Assembly (NCBI GenBank): GCA_017849455.1 | Contig: JAFIGX010000026.1 | Coordinates: 1-64,000, forward strand | DNA length: 64,000 nucleotides | Origin: Pseudobacter sp. | Lineage (GTDB): Bacteria; Bacteroidota; Bacteroidia; Chitinophagales; Chitinophagaceae | Direction of reading: 5' to 3' | Part shown: in pieces, positions 26,507-35,600 of the stretch | Layout of the letters: each line of letters starts with the position of its first letter | How positions within the stretch are numbered: position 1 is the first letter of the stretch | Program-made: the position numbers and the translations under genes | Notes under the pieces: model-generated | Databases searched by the model: none | What the model was told of the DNA's origin: nothing | The model's input: only the letters and a program-made list of their open reading frames with translations

Positions 26507-28405
26507 TTAAATATCCACTATCCTCTTGGCCTTCCTCGTTGCGGGCCTGGTAGTGGTATTGGGCTTATTGGCAGGAGCAACACGTATGCTTTCTTCGCAA
26601 TTGCCTGCGTTGCTCTTTCTTTCAGCCTTCCTGTTCTCCATCAGCCTTTGTTCCACGATCTGCTGCTGCAATTGCCCGATATCAGCCTGCTTTTTCGCAC
26701 GTGCGTGCTGGTAGGCTTCCAACTTCTGCCGCCAGGCATCCTGGTTTTTGGAGATCTCTTCTTCTGCCACCTGGAACGAGCCTTGCACATCCTCATTCAC
26801 TTTGTTCCAGTTTATTTCCTTGAATGCTTTCTGCAACTCACGCTGAAGCTTTACTACATCCACTTTCTTCCCTGAACCGCCCAGGTCTTTTTCCAGTTTC
26901 TGCCAGTCGAGCGCCTGTAAGGCTTTCAGGGTTTTCTCCATCGATTCCCTTGCTTTCTTTTCACTGTAGGTCTCTACATAACGCCGGGGAAGGGTTGTAT
27001 CTTCAACGATCTGGTAAGCCAAACTGTAACTGGGCACGAAGGGCCGCACTTCAGCAGAGCCGTGCAAGTCAGGATCAGAGACAGTTTTACCGGTCGCCAT
27101 GGAATAATCCCTTGCTTCTTTATTGCTCACCATAACATAACCCTGTATTTGCTGCACTTTCTCGGCCTGTTGTTTCAGGGCGGCCAGCTTCATTTCGTTC
27201 TCCTGGTCCAGCGCTTCCTGTATTTCATGGAACAGTGTCTGTTCTATTGCTTTCCGGCTGCCGGAAGGCTTTTTAGGGGCCCTGGCAGGTTTGGCAGGAG
27301 GAGGCGTCGGCGCCTGAGGAGTACCGGGTGTTTCGAAGGTAGTGGCATATTCAACCAGCGTCGCCGGTTTTTCTACTTTGCTGATGGTACGGACGATCAC
27401 TTTGCCGGGGTTCGACCATCCAATGAAGCCGATCAATACAGCACTCAACAGGTAGGCAATGAATTTCTGGCTTACCGGTGAACTGACAGGTTCATTATAA
27501 AGGATGCGTTTAACGCGATGTAATAATAATTGATTGCTCTTGCCGGTAGCTGCTATGGCCAGTGTGCGAACGGGATTCGAGCGGTTTTGCTCCAACACGA
27601 GCAGGGAACGGGCATAGAGGGCAGCATCGTACCTGAACTGCAAAACCATATCATCGCAGCTATGCTCTCTTTCCTTGTAAATATGGTCCGCCAGTAGTTT
27701 GGCGAATGGATTGAAGAACAGGATCACATCGGTAACGGCGATCAGCAGGTTGATGAGGTAATCATTCCTTTTGATATGCTGCAATTCGTGGAGGATGATG
27801 GCTTCCGTTTGCTGAATGCTGAGGCAGTTGACAGCCGCAATGGGCAGCAGGATCACGGGTTTCCAGAAACCCAGTGTGAGCGGGGCGTCCACCACGGACG
27901 ACAACCAGATCTGCACATTCTTTTTGATCCCGATATGTGCTGCTACCTGCTGGAGGAAGACCCTGAACTCAGGGGCTGCTTTCGATATACCGGCGCCGAG
28001 CAACCGGCGGGTGGAACGGTACTGGCGATAAAGCCGGATGAAGAGGAACATCGCCATCAGCAGGTACCCGATCGACAGGAGAGGAAGGGCCGATTCGATC
28101 AGTGAAGAGATAAGGCCCATATTCGAAGAAGCTTTGGCTGCTACCGGTTCACTTCCTTCCATCACTGTAACGATTACCGGGGCTGCCGCTGCTTTATAAA
28201 AATGTATGACCAGGGTAATGAGGAACCAGATGAAACCACCGGCGAGAGAGAGAAGGGCCAGGGTATGGCGTTGGCGCGACTGGAATTTTTTTCCATTGCC
28301 CGTCAACCAAATATAGAGCAGCCATAGCACACCCAATTGCCAAAGGCTGTCTAACAATGCCCACCCCAATGCCTTGAGAAAAGCCGACTGGTAAACCAGG
28401 TTCAT
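26507..28405 (-). CDS. BlaR1-like M56 family membrane metallopeptidase
   Basis: A 632-residue membrane protein. Its N-terminal part has four or so transmembrane segments (about 13-35, 47-70, 100-125, 305-325). A zinc-peptidase motif HELQH (206-210) lies in a cytoplasmic loop, with downstream KEREHSCDD supplying the third ligand. M56 enzymes of the BlaR1/MecR1 type cleave the BlaI repressor when a signal arrives. This protein has no penicillin-binding sensor domain; its C-terminal half is instead a charged, glutamine-rich, coiled-coil-like region (about 390-600), so the signal is unknown. The BlaI gene lies 3 bases upstream on the same strand, forming a regulator-protease operon. Confidence 0.88.
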   Translation of the reverse strand: MNLVYQSAFLKALGWALLDSLWQLGVLWLLYIWLTGNGKKFQSRQRHTLALLSLAGGFIWFLITLVIHFYKAAAAPVIVTVMEGSEPVAAKASSNMGLISSLIESALPLLSIGYLLMAMFLFIRLYRQYRSTRRLLGAGISKAAPEFRVFLQQVAAHIGIKKNVQIWLSSVVDAPLTLGFWKPVILLPIAAVNCLSIQQTEAIILHELQHIKRNDYLINLLIAVTDVILFFNPFAKLLADHIYKEREHSCDDMVLQFRYDAALYARSLLVLEQNRSNPVRTLAIAATGKSNQLLLHRVKRILYNEPVSSPVSQKFIAYLLSAVLIGFIGWSNPGKVIVRTISKVEKPATLVEYATTFETPGTPQAPTPPPAKPARAPKKPSGSRKAIEQTLFHEIQEALDQENEMKLAALKQQAEKVQQIQGYVMVSNKEARDYSMATGKTVSDPDLHGSAEVRPFVPSYSLAYQIVEDTTLPRRYVETYSEKKARESMEKTLKALQALDWQKLEKDLGGSGKKVDVVKLQRELQKAFKEINWNKVNEDVQGSFQVAEEEISKNQDAWRQKLEAYQHARAKKQADIGQLQQQIVEQRLMENRKAERKSNAGNCEESIRVAPANKPNTTTRPATRKAKRIVDI

Positions 28406-28408
28406 CGG

Positions 28409-28792
28409 TTATTGTTTTTTGAGGTTGTCGATCATTTTCTGGATCTCTTCCAGCTCACCGGCAGATGCTTTGTGATTGCCCAAAGCCTGGATCACCAATT
28501 GAGTAGGAGAGCCACCAAATAAGGTATCGATCATTTTGCCCAGCAGATGTTTCTGGGTCTTTTCTTTGCTCAGTGCGGCCTGGTAAATATGCGTCTTCAC
28601 GGAATCATCTCTTTTCACCAATCCTTTCTCATGCATGATCTGCATCAGTTTCAGCGTGGTAGTATAACCAGCTTCTTTGGTCTTGAGTAATTCCTCATGT
28701 ACTTCACGTACACTGGCAGTGCCTTTTTCCCACAGCACCTGCAGAATCTCCAGCTCACTCTCTGTGGGTTTGATTGTCTTTACTGTTGGCAT
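28409..28792 (-). CDS. BlaI/MecI/CopY family transcriptional repressor
   Basis: A 127-residue winged-helix repressor. The DNA-binding part covers about 8-80 (PTESELEILQVLWEKG, then VHEELLKTKEAGYTTTLKLM as recognition helix). A C-terminal dimerisation helix region follows (about 85-125), with FGGSPTQLVIQAL. The family represses its own operon and is inactivated by proteolysis by the partner M56 peptidase, which is encoded immediately downstream. A dyad at 28818-28835, 26 bases before the start, is a good candidate operator. Confidence 0.93.
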   Translation of the reverse strand: MPTVKTIKPTESELEILQVLWEKGTASVREVHEELLKTKEAGYTTTLKLMQIMHEKGLVKRDDSVKTHIYQAALSKEKTQKHLLGKMIDTLFGGSPTQLVIQALGNHKASAGELEEIQKMIDNLKKQ

Positions 28793-28817
28793 AGTTGGAA
28801 CATCGATTTTGATAAAT

Positions 28818-28835
28818 TTACGATTTATTTCGTAA
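28818..28835 (-). promoter_or_regulatory. Candidate BlaI operator dyad
   Basis: TTACGA and TCGTAA are a perfect 6-bp inverted repeat with a 6-base spacer, lying 26-43 bases before the blaI-like start. A -7-like TAAATTTA (28813-28820) overlaps its edge, so a bound repressor dimer would cover the promoter. BlaI-family operators are short dyads of this kind; the exact half-site here is inferred, not matched to a known one. Confidence 0.5.
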
Positions 28836-28870
28836 TTATTCCGGTTGATAGTAAATGAAATGTTAAGAAA

Positions 28871-29016
28871 TGTTGATAAGTTGAATAAAAGTTGACAGGT
28901 TTATTTATAAGTTGATAGGTTAATAGGTTGACATGGATGTTCCTGCTATTCTGAGCTTCCCTTGTTAACATATCAACTTATAAACCTGTCAACTTTTTTT
29001 TAACCTGTCAACTTTT
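28871..29016. repeat. Long imperfect palindrome, GTTGACAGG family, copy 1
   Basis: The left arm (about 28888-28926) and right arm (about 28972-29003) share AAAGTTGACAGGTTT and ATAAGTTGATA words in inverted orientation, with a 4-base offset. The central loop has a weak version of the family core. The right arm overlaps the end of the sterol-desaturase gene and supplies its stop codon (29008-29010). The palindrome lies between the blaI promoter and that gene end. Confidence 0.75.
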
Positions 29017-29886
29017 CCCCAGCTTACCAACCTTACGCCGCAACTGGCTCGCCGTCTGTGAGCTCCCATCATGGCTCCAGCCCGGCGGTTTGATGAAATA
29101 ATTCAGCGCATTGCGCCATGAGCCTGCGCGCCAGGCCTTGCTGAACAGGTCGCCCCACTCCTTAAAGGCAATGACAAAAGGGTTATACGTATTAATGTTT
29201 TTTGTCAATCCATAGACCGGCCTTTCTTCTTCGGGTTGGAAAGTGCCGAATAGCCTGTCCCAGATAATAAGGATGCCGGCATGGTTCTTATCGAGATATT
29301 TCAGGTCGCTGCCATGATGTACGCGATGATGGGAGGGCGTGTTGAAGATAAGTTCGATGGGCTTCGGCAATTTATCGATCGCCTCCGTATGGATCCAGAA
29401 TTGGTATATCAGGCTGATCTGTTGCAGCAGGATCACCATAGCCGGATCGAACCCGGACAGCGGCATCCACATCCAGAAGATGAAACTGCCGCTGATATTG
29501 CCCGTCCAGGTTTGCCGCAGTGCAGTTGATAAGTTATAATATTGGGATGAATGATGCACCACATGCGAAGCCCAGAACCAGCGTATATGATGAGCGGAGC
29601 GATGGAACCAGTAATAGGAGAGATCATCTGCAAAAAATCCCAGTAACCAAGCCCACCAGGCCCATCCCAGTGTGAAGAAACGGAACTGGTATACCAGCAC
29701 GAATGCGCCCCATACTACTGCACCCGATACGAAGCCGGTGATCACATTGCCGATGCCCATGGCCAGGCTGCTGAAAGTATCTTTTTTTTCGAACAGGTGT
29801 TTATGCTCCCTGTAGGCATACCAGGCCTCCACGACAAGCAGGAGAATAAATCCGGGGATGGCATAATAAAGTATGTTGCGGTCCAC
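29008..29886 (-). CDS. Sterol desaturase / fatty acid hydroxylase superfamily protein
   Basis: An integral-membrane di-iron hydroxylase-type protein of about 292 residues. The histidine boxes HRSAHH, HVVHH and HRVHHGS, in this order, are diagnostic of the family, and several hydrophobic segments surround them. These enzymes hydroxylate or desaturate lipids; the substrate is unknown. The frame is open upstream to a TTG at 29958, but that extension (LTCQLVNLSTFQ) is translated from a dispersed palindrome. I therefore prefer the GTG at 29884-29886, which gives the usual family start (DRNILYYAIPGFILLL). The last residues and stop codon also come from a palindromic repeat. Confidence 0.85.
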   Translation of the reverse strand: MDRNILYYAIPGFILLLVVEAWYAYREHKHLFEKKDTFSSLAMGIGNVITGFVSGAVVWGAFVLVYQFRFFTLGWAWWAWLLGFFADDLSYYWFHRSAHHIRWFWASHVVHHSSQYYNLSTALRQTWTGNISGSFIFWMWMPLSGFDPAMVILLQQISLIYQFWIHTEAIDKLPKPIELIFNTPSHHRVHHGSDLKYLDKNHAGILIIWDRLFGTFQPEEERPVYGLTKNINTYNPFVIAFKEWGDLFSKAWRAGSWRNALNYFIKPPGWSHDGSSQTASQLRRKVGKLGKS

Positions 29887-29926
29887 CTTTCGGGGTTTCC
29901 CTGAAGGTAGGGATTTTGGTTGAAAG

Positions 29927-30017
29927 GTTGATAAGTTAACAAGTTGACAGGTTAACAAAAGAATCTATGAGTTTCGGGGATTTCCTTGTTAACCTGTCAA
30001 CTTGTTAACCTATCAAC
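29927..30017. repeat. Long near-perfect palindrome, GTTGACAGG family, copy 2
   Basis: The arms 29927-29958 and 29986-30017 are 32 bases each and match as reverse complements at 31 of 32 positions. They are built from GTTGATAAGTTAAC and AAGTTGACAGGTTAACAA. The 27-base loop contains TTTCGGGGATTTCC, whose reverse complement GGAAATCCCCGAAA matches the loop core of copies 3 and 4. The palindrome covers the region upstream of the sterol-desaturase start. Confidence 0.85.
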
Positions 30018-30040
30018 TTATCTCACCTTCCCTTAAAAGC

Positions 30041-30070
30041 AAAGTCCCCGTATGGAAATACAGGGACTTT
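30041..30070 (-). terminator. Hairpin downstream of the pyrophosphatase gene
   Basis: AAAGTCCC (30041-30048) pairs with GGGACTTT (30063-30070), and the stem continues inside with GTAT/ATAC around a GGAA loop. It lies about 95 bases after the pyrophosphatase stop codon. The T-run is short (GCTTTTA on the minus strand), so termination may be only partial. Confidence 0.5.
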
Positions 30071-30164
30071 TGGTATTTGGTATGATATAGTGCTTTAGTT
30101 ATGGACAACAAAGATATTGATTACAGATAATAAGTTCCAAGAGTTTTTGGGAAAATACTTCTGT

Positions 30165-32411
30165 TTACTTTGCTGTATAAGCCACTGTTGTAGCTGTAGC
30201 CGGTGCAACCTGCTGGGCAGCAGCTACAGTCATGTTCGCTTTTTTTGCAGGAGCAGATACTTCATGAGCACCCTTACTATGGACCTGCGCCAGTGTGGGG
30301 GCCACCACCAGCGATACGATCGACATCAGTTTGATAAGGATATTCATCGACGGGCCGGAGGTGTCTTTGAAAGGATCACCAACCGTATCGCCTGTTACCG
30401 ATGCTTTATGAGGTTCTGATTTTTTGTAGTAGATCTGACCATTGATCTCGACACCTTTCTCGAAAGATTTTTTTGCATTGTCCCACGCGCCGCCGGCATT
30501 GTTCTGGAACATGCCCATCAACACACCGCTTACCGTGGCTCCGGCCAGGAATCCACCCAATGCTTCAGGGCCCAGTACAAAGCCCATGATCAAAGGGGAG
30601 ATGATGGCAATGGCGCCGGGCAACATCATTTTCCTGATGGAAGCGTCTGTGGAAATAGCCACGCATTTTTCATACTCCGGTTTTGCCTTGCCTTCCATGA
30701 TACCGGGGATGCTGCGGAACTGGCGGCGTACTTCTTCCACCATCGCCATGGCAGCTTTACCTACAGCCTGTATCGCCAGGGAGGAGAAGATGAAAGGGAT
30801 CATGGCGCCTACGAAGAGGGAAGCCAGTACATCTGCTTTATAAATATTGATGGCATTGCCGAGATCATACCCGTTATTTTTGATCACACCAACATAAGCG
30901 GCGAACAGGGCCAGCGCCGTCAATGCGGCCGATGCGATCGCAAAACCTTTACCGGTAGCGGCCGTGGTATTGCCTACTGCATCGAGCACGTCGGTTTTTT
31001 CACGAACTTCTTTCGGCAGCTCGCTCATTTCTGCGATACCACCGGCATTGTCGGCGATCGGGCCAAAGGCGTCGATGGCCAGTTGCATCGCCGTGGTGGC
31101 CATCATACCGGCTGCTGCGATCGATACGCCGTAGAGACCAGCGCACTCGTAGGAGCCCCATATCCCGGCCGCCAATACGAGGATAGGCAGCAGCGTGGAT
31201 TCCATGCCTACAGCCAGACCACCGATCACGTTGGTGGCATGGCCGGTGCCCGACTGGCGGACAATGGTGAGCACAGGGCGTTTACCCATGGCCGTATAGT
31301 ATTCGGTAATGATGCTCATCAATGTACCTACCACCAATCCAACTGCAATAGCGCCGAGAACACCCCATTTGGTGAATTCATGATCGCGCAGTGTCATGGT
31401 TTCTGGTAAGATATAGTAAACAAGTCCAACAGAGGCGAGGGCCGTCAGTACGATGGAACCCCAGTTACCCATGTTGAGCGCTTTCTGTACATTGTCGGTG
31501 CTGATACCGGCTGCATCGCTCACGCGAACGAACCAGGTACCCACGATCGAGAAAAGGATACCGACCCCTGCAATGAGCATGGGGAGCAGGATAGGAGCGA
31601 GGCCGCCGAACTGGTCCTGCGAAATGGTTTCCTGTCCGAGCACCATCGTGGCCAGCACAGTGGCCACATAAGAACCGAAAAGGTCGGCGCCCATACCGGC
31701 AACATCACCCACGTTATCACCTACGTTGTCGGCAATGGTGGCCGGGTTGCGCGGATCATCTTCAGGGATACCTGCTTCCACTTTACCAACGAGGTCGGCG
31801 CCTACGTCGGCCGCCTTTGTATAGATACCGCCACCAACACGGGCGAACAATGCGATCGATTCAGCGCCCAGTGAAAAACCGGTGAGCACTTCAATGGCCT
31901 GTACCATTTCGGCGCCATTCACAGAACTGCCATCCGGCACGAAAAGCGTTTTCAGTACGATGAACAAACCACCCAGGCCTAATACGGCCAGACCGGCAAC
32001 ACCCAATCCCATGACCGACCCGCCGGTGAATGACACGGAGAGGGCTTTACTGAGACTGGTACGTGCTGCATTGGCTGTGCGGACATTTGCTTTGGTAGCA
32101 ACGCGCATACCTATATATCCTGCAGTAGCGCTGAATACAGCGCCGATGATGAAGGCAATGGCAATGGACCAGTGCGAGTGAGGATTGGCCTGCGCCATCA
32201 CACCCAGCAGAATGGCCACGATCACTACGAAATATCCCAGGATCTTCCATTCGGCTTTCAGGAAGGCCATAGCGCCATCCGCGATATAAGTGCTGATCTC
32301 TTTCATGCGGTCGGAACCTGCATCTTGTTTCGATACCCAGTTGAATTTTACCAGGGTATACAGCAGGCCGATGACACCCATCACGGGAACGAGATAGATC
32401 AATTTGTCCAT
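30165..32411 (-). CDS. hppA: Membrane-bound K+-dependent pyrophosphatase (H+ and/or Na+ pumping)
   Basis: A 748-residue polytopic inner-membrane enzyme that couples PPi hydrolysis to cation export. The substrate motif DDPRNPATIADNVGDNVGD (about 228-246) binds Mg-PPi. The segment GNTTAATGKG carries Ala where K+-independent enzymes have Lys, which indicates the K+-dependent subfamily, where most Na+ and Na+/H+ pumps are found. The pumped ion cannot be decided from what I checked. About 40 Ala/Thr/Lys-rich residues (HSKGAHEVSAPAKK ...) follow the last membrane segment. Single-gene unit with its own promoter at 32452-32459. Confidence 0.95.
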   Translation of the reverse strand: MDKLIYLVPVMGVIGLLYTLVKFNWVSKQDAGSDRMKEISTYIADGAMAFLKAEWKILGYFVVIVAILLGVMAQANPHSHWSIAIAFIIGAVFSATAGYIGMRVATKANVRTANAARTSLSKALSVSFTGGSVMGLGVAGLAVLGLGGLFIVLKTLFVPDGSSVNGAEMVQAIEVLTGFSLGAESIALFARVGGGIYTKAADVGADLVGKVEAGIPEDDPRNPATIADNVGDNVGDVAGMGADLFGSYVATVLATMVLGQETISQDQFGGLAPILLPMLIAGVGILFSIVGTWFVRVSDAAGISTDNVQKALNMGNWGSIVLTALASVGLVYYILPETMTLRDHEFTKWGVLGAIAVGLVVGTLMSIITEYYTAMGKRPVLTIVRQSGTGHATNVIGGLAVGMESTLLPILVLAAGIWGSYECAGLYGVSIAAAGMMATTAMQLAIDAFGPIADNAGGIAEMSELPKEVREKTDVLDAVGNTTAATGKGFAIASAALTALALFAAYVGVIKNNGYDLGNAINIYKADVLASLFVGAMIPFIFSSLAIQAVGKAAMAMVEEVRRQFRSIPGIMEGKAKPEYEKCVAISTDASIRKMMLPGAIAIISPLIMGFVLGPEALGGFLAGATVSGVLMGMFQNNAGGAWDNAKKSFEKGVEINGQIYYKKSEPHKASVTGDTVGDPFKDTSGPSMNILIKLMSIVSLVVAPTLAQVHSKGAHEVSAPAKKANMTVAAAQQVAPATATTVAYTAK

Positions 32412-32451
32412 AAGCGGTTGATTCTTATTCTGATTGAATTTTTAGGGACGG

Positions 32452-32459
32452 CAAAAATA
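32452..32459 (-). promoter_or_regulatory. -7 promoter element of the pyrophosphatase gene
   Basis: On the minus strand TATTTTTG is an exact TAnnTTTG box about 41 bases before the ATG at 32411. No clear TTG -33 element is seen at the usual distance, which is common in this phylum. Confidence 0.45.
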
Positions 32460-32561
32460 GGGGAAAACGGCCTAAAATCAGTATAGACCCCGTTTTTTTT
32501 GGGATGTTCAGGGCCTTGGAGCGGCTGCCCGGGCTTTGTACATCCTGTGATGATAAAATCT

Positions 32562-32645
32562 GTTGACAAGCTGAAAGGTTGATAAGGAAATCTCCGAATT
32601 GCGGGAACCCCCTTATCAACCTTTCAACCTGTAAACCTGTCAACT
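32562..32645. repeat. Imperfect palindrome, GTTGACAGG family, copy 3
   Basis: TGAAAGGTTGATAAGG (32572-32587) and its exact reverse complement at 32611-32626 flank the loop AAATCTCCGAATTGCGGGAACCC, written here as AAATCTCCGAATT plus GCGGGAACCC. Outer words GTTGACAAG and CCTGTCAAC extend the symmetry. It lies between the end of the asmA-like gene (32648) and the pyrophosphatase promoter and could act as a terminator for the former. Confidence 0.8.
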
Positions 32646-32647
32646 CT

Positions 32648-35600
32648 CTATTGCTGCTTCGTAGTATCCGTACTTTTCTTTTTCTTCAGCAGGTTATTGA
32701 ACAATCCTTTCACTGATTCCTCTGCTTTCTTCTTGCCATCACCGGCGCTTTCCTGCCCTTCAGTACTGTCTTTCTTGCCAAGCAATTGTTTTTTCAGCTC
32801 GTCGGCCACGCCCTGTGTTACCTGCTTCTTGACAGATTGCAGGGTGTCTTTTGCCGCATTCTTTGCAGCGGCCAGCGCACTGTCGGCCGCCTTCTTTTTG
32901 GCTTCCACGAACTGGTTGGCCTGGTCTTTCATATCCTGTGCCAGGCTGCTGCCGGCGTCTTTGAGATTGGTTTTGATGGTGGGATTGGTGATCGTGCCGC
33001 CCATATTCACTTTGAGGTTCACCACATCGCTCAGTTTTACAGGAACTCCTTTGCTGCTGGCCTGTGAGGCGAGGTTATCGACCAGTTGATTGGCTTGCGC
33101 TCCCAATTTGGCGCGGGGAACTTTGAGGTTCACCACATAATCGAGCGACTGATCGAGCCCGTGCATCCCGCCGATCTCCATATCGATGTCCTTCACCTTT
33201 ACTGTGAATGGTTTTACCAGCACTTTCCCATTGGCGAATTCAAAATAGTTCTTGATATCCTTGATCGAGATCTGCTGAAGATCGTTGATGTTGAGAGAGG
33301 ACGCCAGTTTATCCAATGGCTGGAATTTGCTGAGGAAACCTTGCAACAGGAAGAGCGTGCCTTCGCCGGTAAGCGTGCTGAGGTCGGGCATCATATCGCT
33401 GCCCAGGTTCCCTTTCACGCTCATTTTCGAAGTGAGCTTGCCGGCAATGAATTTTCCGATGGGCATCAGCTTCTGCACCGTATTGAAAGCATAGAATGTC
33501 TTCTGAACATCGAGGTTCTCCACGTCATAAGACAGCGAGATATCCGGTTTCTTTTTGTTGAGCCGGGTAGAGTAGGAGCCGTTTACCGCGATATTGCCAT
33601 CGAGGGCCTGCATCTGAACGTTTTTCAGCGATACCGTTTCATTCTGGAGTTGAAGCGATCCGCTGATATTGTTATAATCCACCTTATCGTATTTCAGGTT
33701 ATCGACCTTCGTGTTGAGCGTAAGGTTGATATTCCTGGGAACGGCAAATGGGTCGCTGGTGGCAGGGGCAGCGGCTCCGCTGTCTTTGGCGGCAGGGGCG
33801 CCGGTGCCCATGAATTTGTTGAGATCTACCTTGTCTGCCGAGACATTGAGCGTGCCTGCCAGTGCCTCATCCTTCAGCGCATAACCGATCAGGTTATCGA
33901 AACTGCCATTGGCATTGAAATTCGTTTGCATGAAATTACCGGCCAGGTTATTCAGTGTAACGTTCTTTGGGGTGAAAGTGAGCTGGCTGTTTTTGATGTT
34001 CACCCCGTCGGGATAGTCTTTCGATCTATAGGCCACATTATTGGCCTGAACAGTACCTGCTGTTTGGATGGCATCGTACTGACCTTTATCGATCGACGAT
34101 TTTTTTCCCTTGAACGATACATTGGCCTGCACCTGTCCGGCCAGTGAAGTACCTGCAGGGAAAGTATAGAACTGCGCAATATTGGCGAGGTTCATTCCTC
34201 CTTTCAATGTACCATCGAAATTGGGATCGGAAGCAGGTGTTTTCAGGAGCAGGGTAAGGTCGGCCGCGTCGCTACCCACTTCCACGTGAGCGGCCGGTAC
34301 CTGTACGGTAGTATGATCGGGCACACCATCGGGATTGTCGATGATGATGTGTGCATTGGTGCGTTGGACAGGTTGTGGAAATGCTTTGGAGACATAATAC
34401 AGGTTGCTGATGTCTACAAACCCTTTGGCGCTGAATTCACCAGGCTTTTGCTGTTGGATCACTGCCAGGTTCCCTTTTGCCTGCACATCGGCGTTGACCA
34501 GTCCGGCCAGCCTGGTGCCTGGCTCCAGTTTTATGAACTGGGTAATGCCTGCCAGGTCGAGCTTGCCTTTGGCAGCGGCATCGATATAGCGGTCGGTCAT
34601 GGGTTTTTTCAGGAGCAGGTGAAAGTCGAATGGATCCGATCCGAACTCGATATGTCCTTTGGGAATATCCACCACTGTATTATCGGTCACTCCATCGGGG
34701 TTGTTCACTTTTACCTGCAGGTTGATATGCTGTACTGGTTTGGGCAGGTCGGGGTACTGGAAAAAACCTTCCTGCACATCGAGGTTGAGATTATACGCGG
34801 GGATCTGTTGGCCGTTGTATACCCCTTTTACAAAGCCTTCCAGCAGGGCCTTTCCGCTCGTCTTCACTTTGGCGAAGTCCTGCTGATACACGGCCGGTAT
34901 CAATGAGAGGATACTTTTGAATTCGGTGGAAGGCGCTTTGAAATTGATGTCCATATTATAGGTACTGTCGTTCAACAGTTGAAAGAAACCGGCGGTGGAC
35001 AGTTTCAGATCATTGAGCGCGATCTCGTCTGTTTTGAAACTGTATTTTTTTGCCTTTGCATCTACCTGTATATCGGCATCGATCGCTGTTTTGGTCTTTG
35101 CGAGATAAGGGATGCCTCCATAGATGAAAGTCACTGCATCGGCCCTGGTGGCTGTTTGCAGGGTGAACAGGTCTGTTGTGAAATCGCCGCTGCCTTCATG
35201 GTCCAGGTTCAGGATCTCGCTGCTCATGCCGCTGCTGGCATCATCGTAGAGCAGGTAACCTTTATTGATAGCATAATGTTTCAGGTTGAGCTTGAAGGAG
35301 GAGGGTTTTTCCGGCCCTGCGGTGCTGGTGGCGGTATCGGGTTTGGTGATATCCCAGTTGGCCTTGCCTTCTTTGTTCACGAGTGCATGGATGCGGGGCT
35401 CATTGATATTGACGGAATATATCTTCATTTCTTTGCCGCCGATCACGCTGAACAGGTCGACTGCCGCATCGATCTCTTTGGCGCTGATGAGCGTGTCTTT
35501 GGCGAAAGCATCCAGCCCGGTAACCTGTATACCTTCAATGGCCACGGACACTTTCGGGAAATGACGGAAGAAAGAAACGCTTACGTCCGTGAAATCCGCT

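Noticed and set aside
33086..34147. A 353-codon plus-strand open frame
   Set aside because: It is antisense to the AsmA-family gene, with shadow-like composition and no domain.
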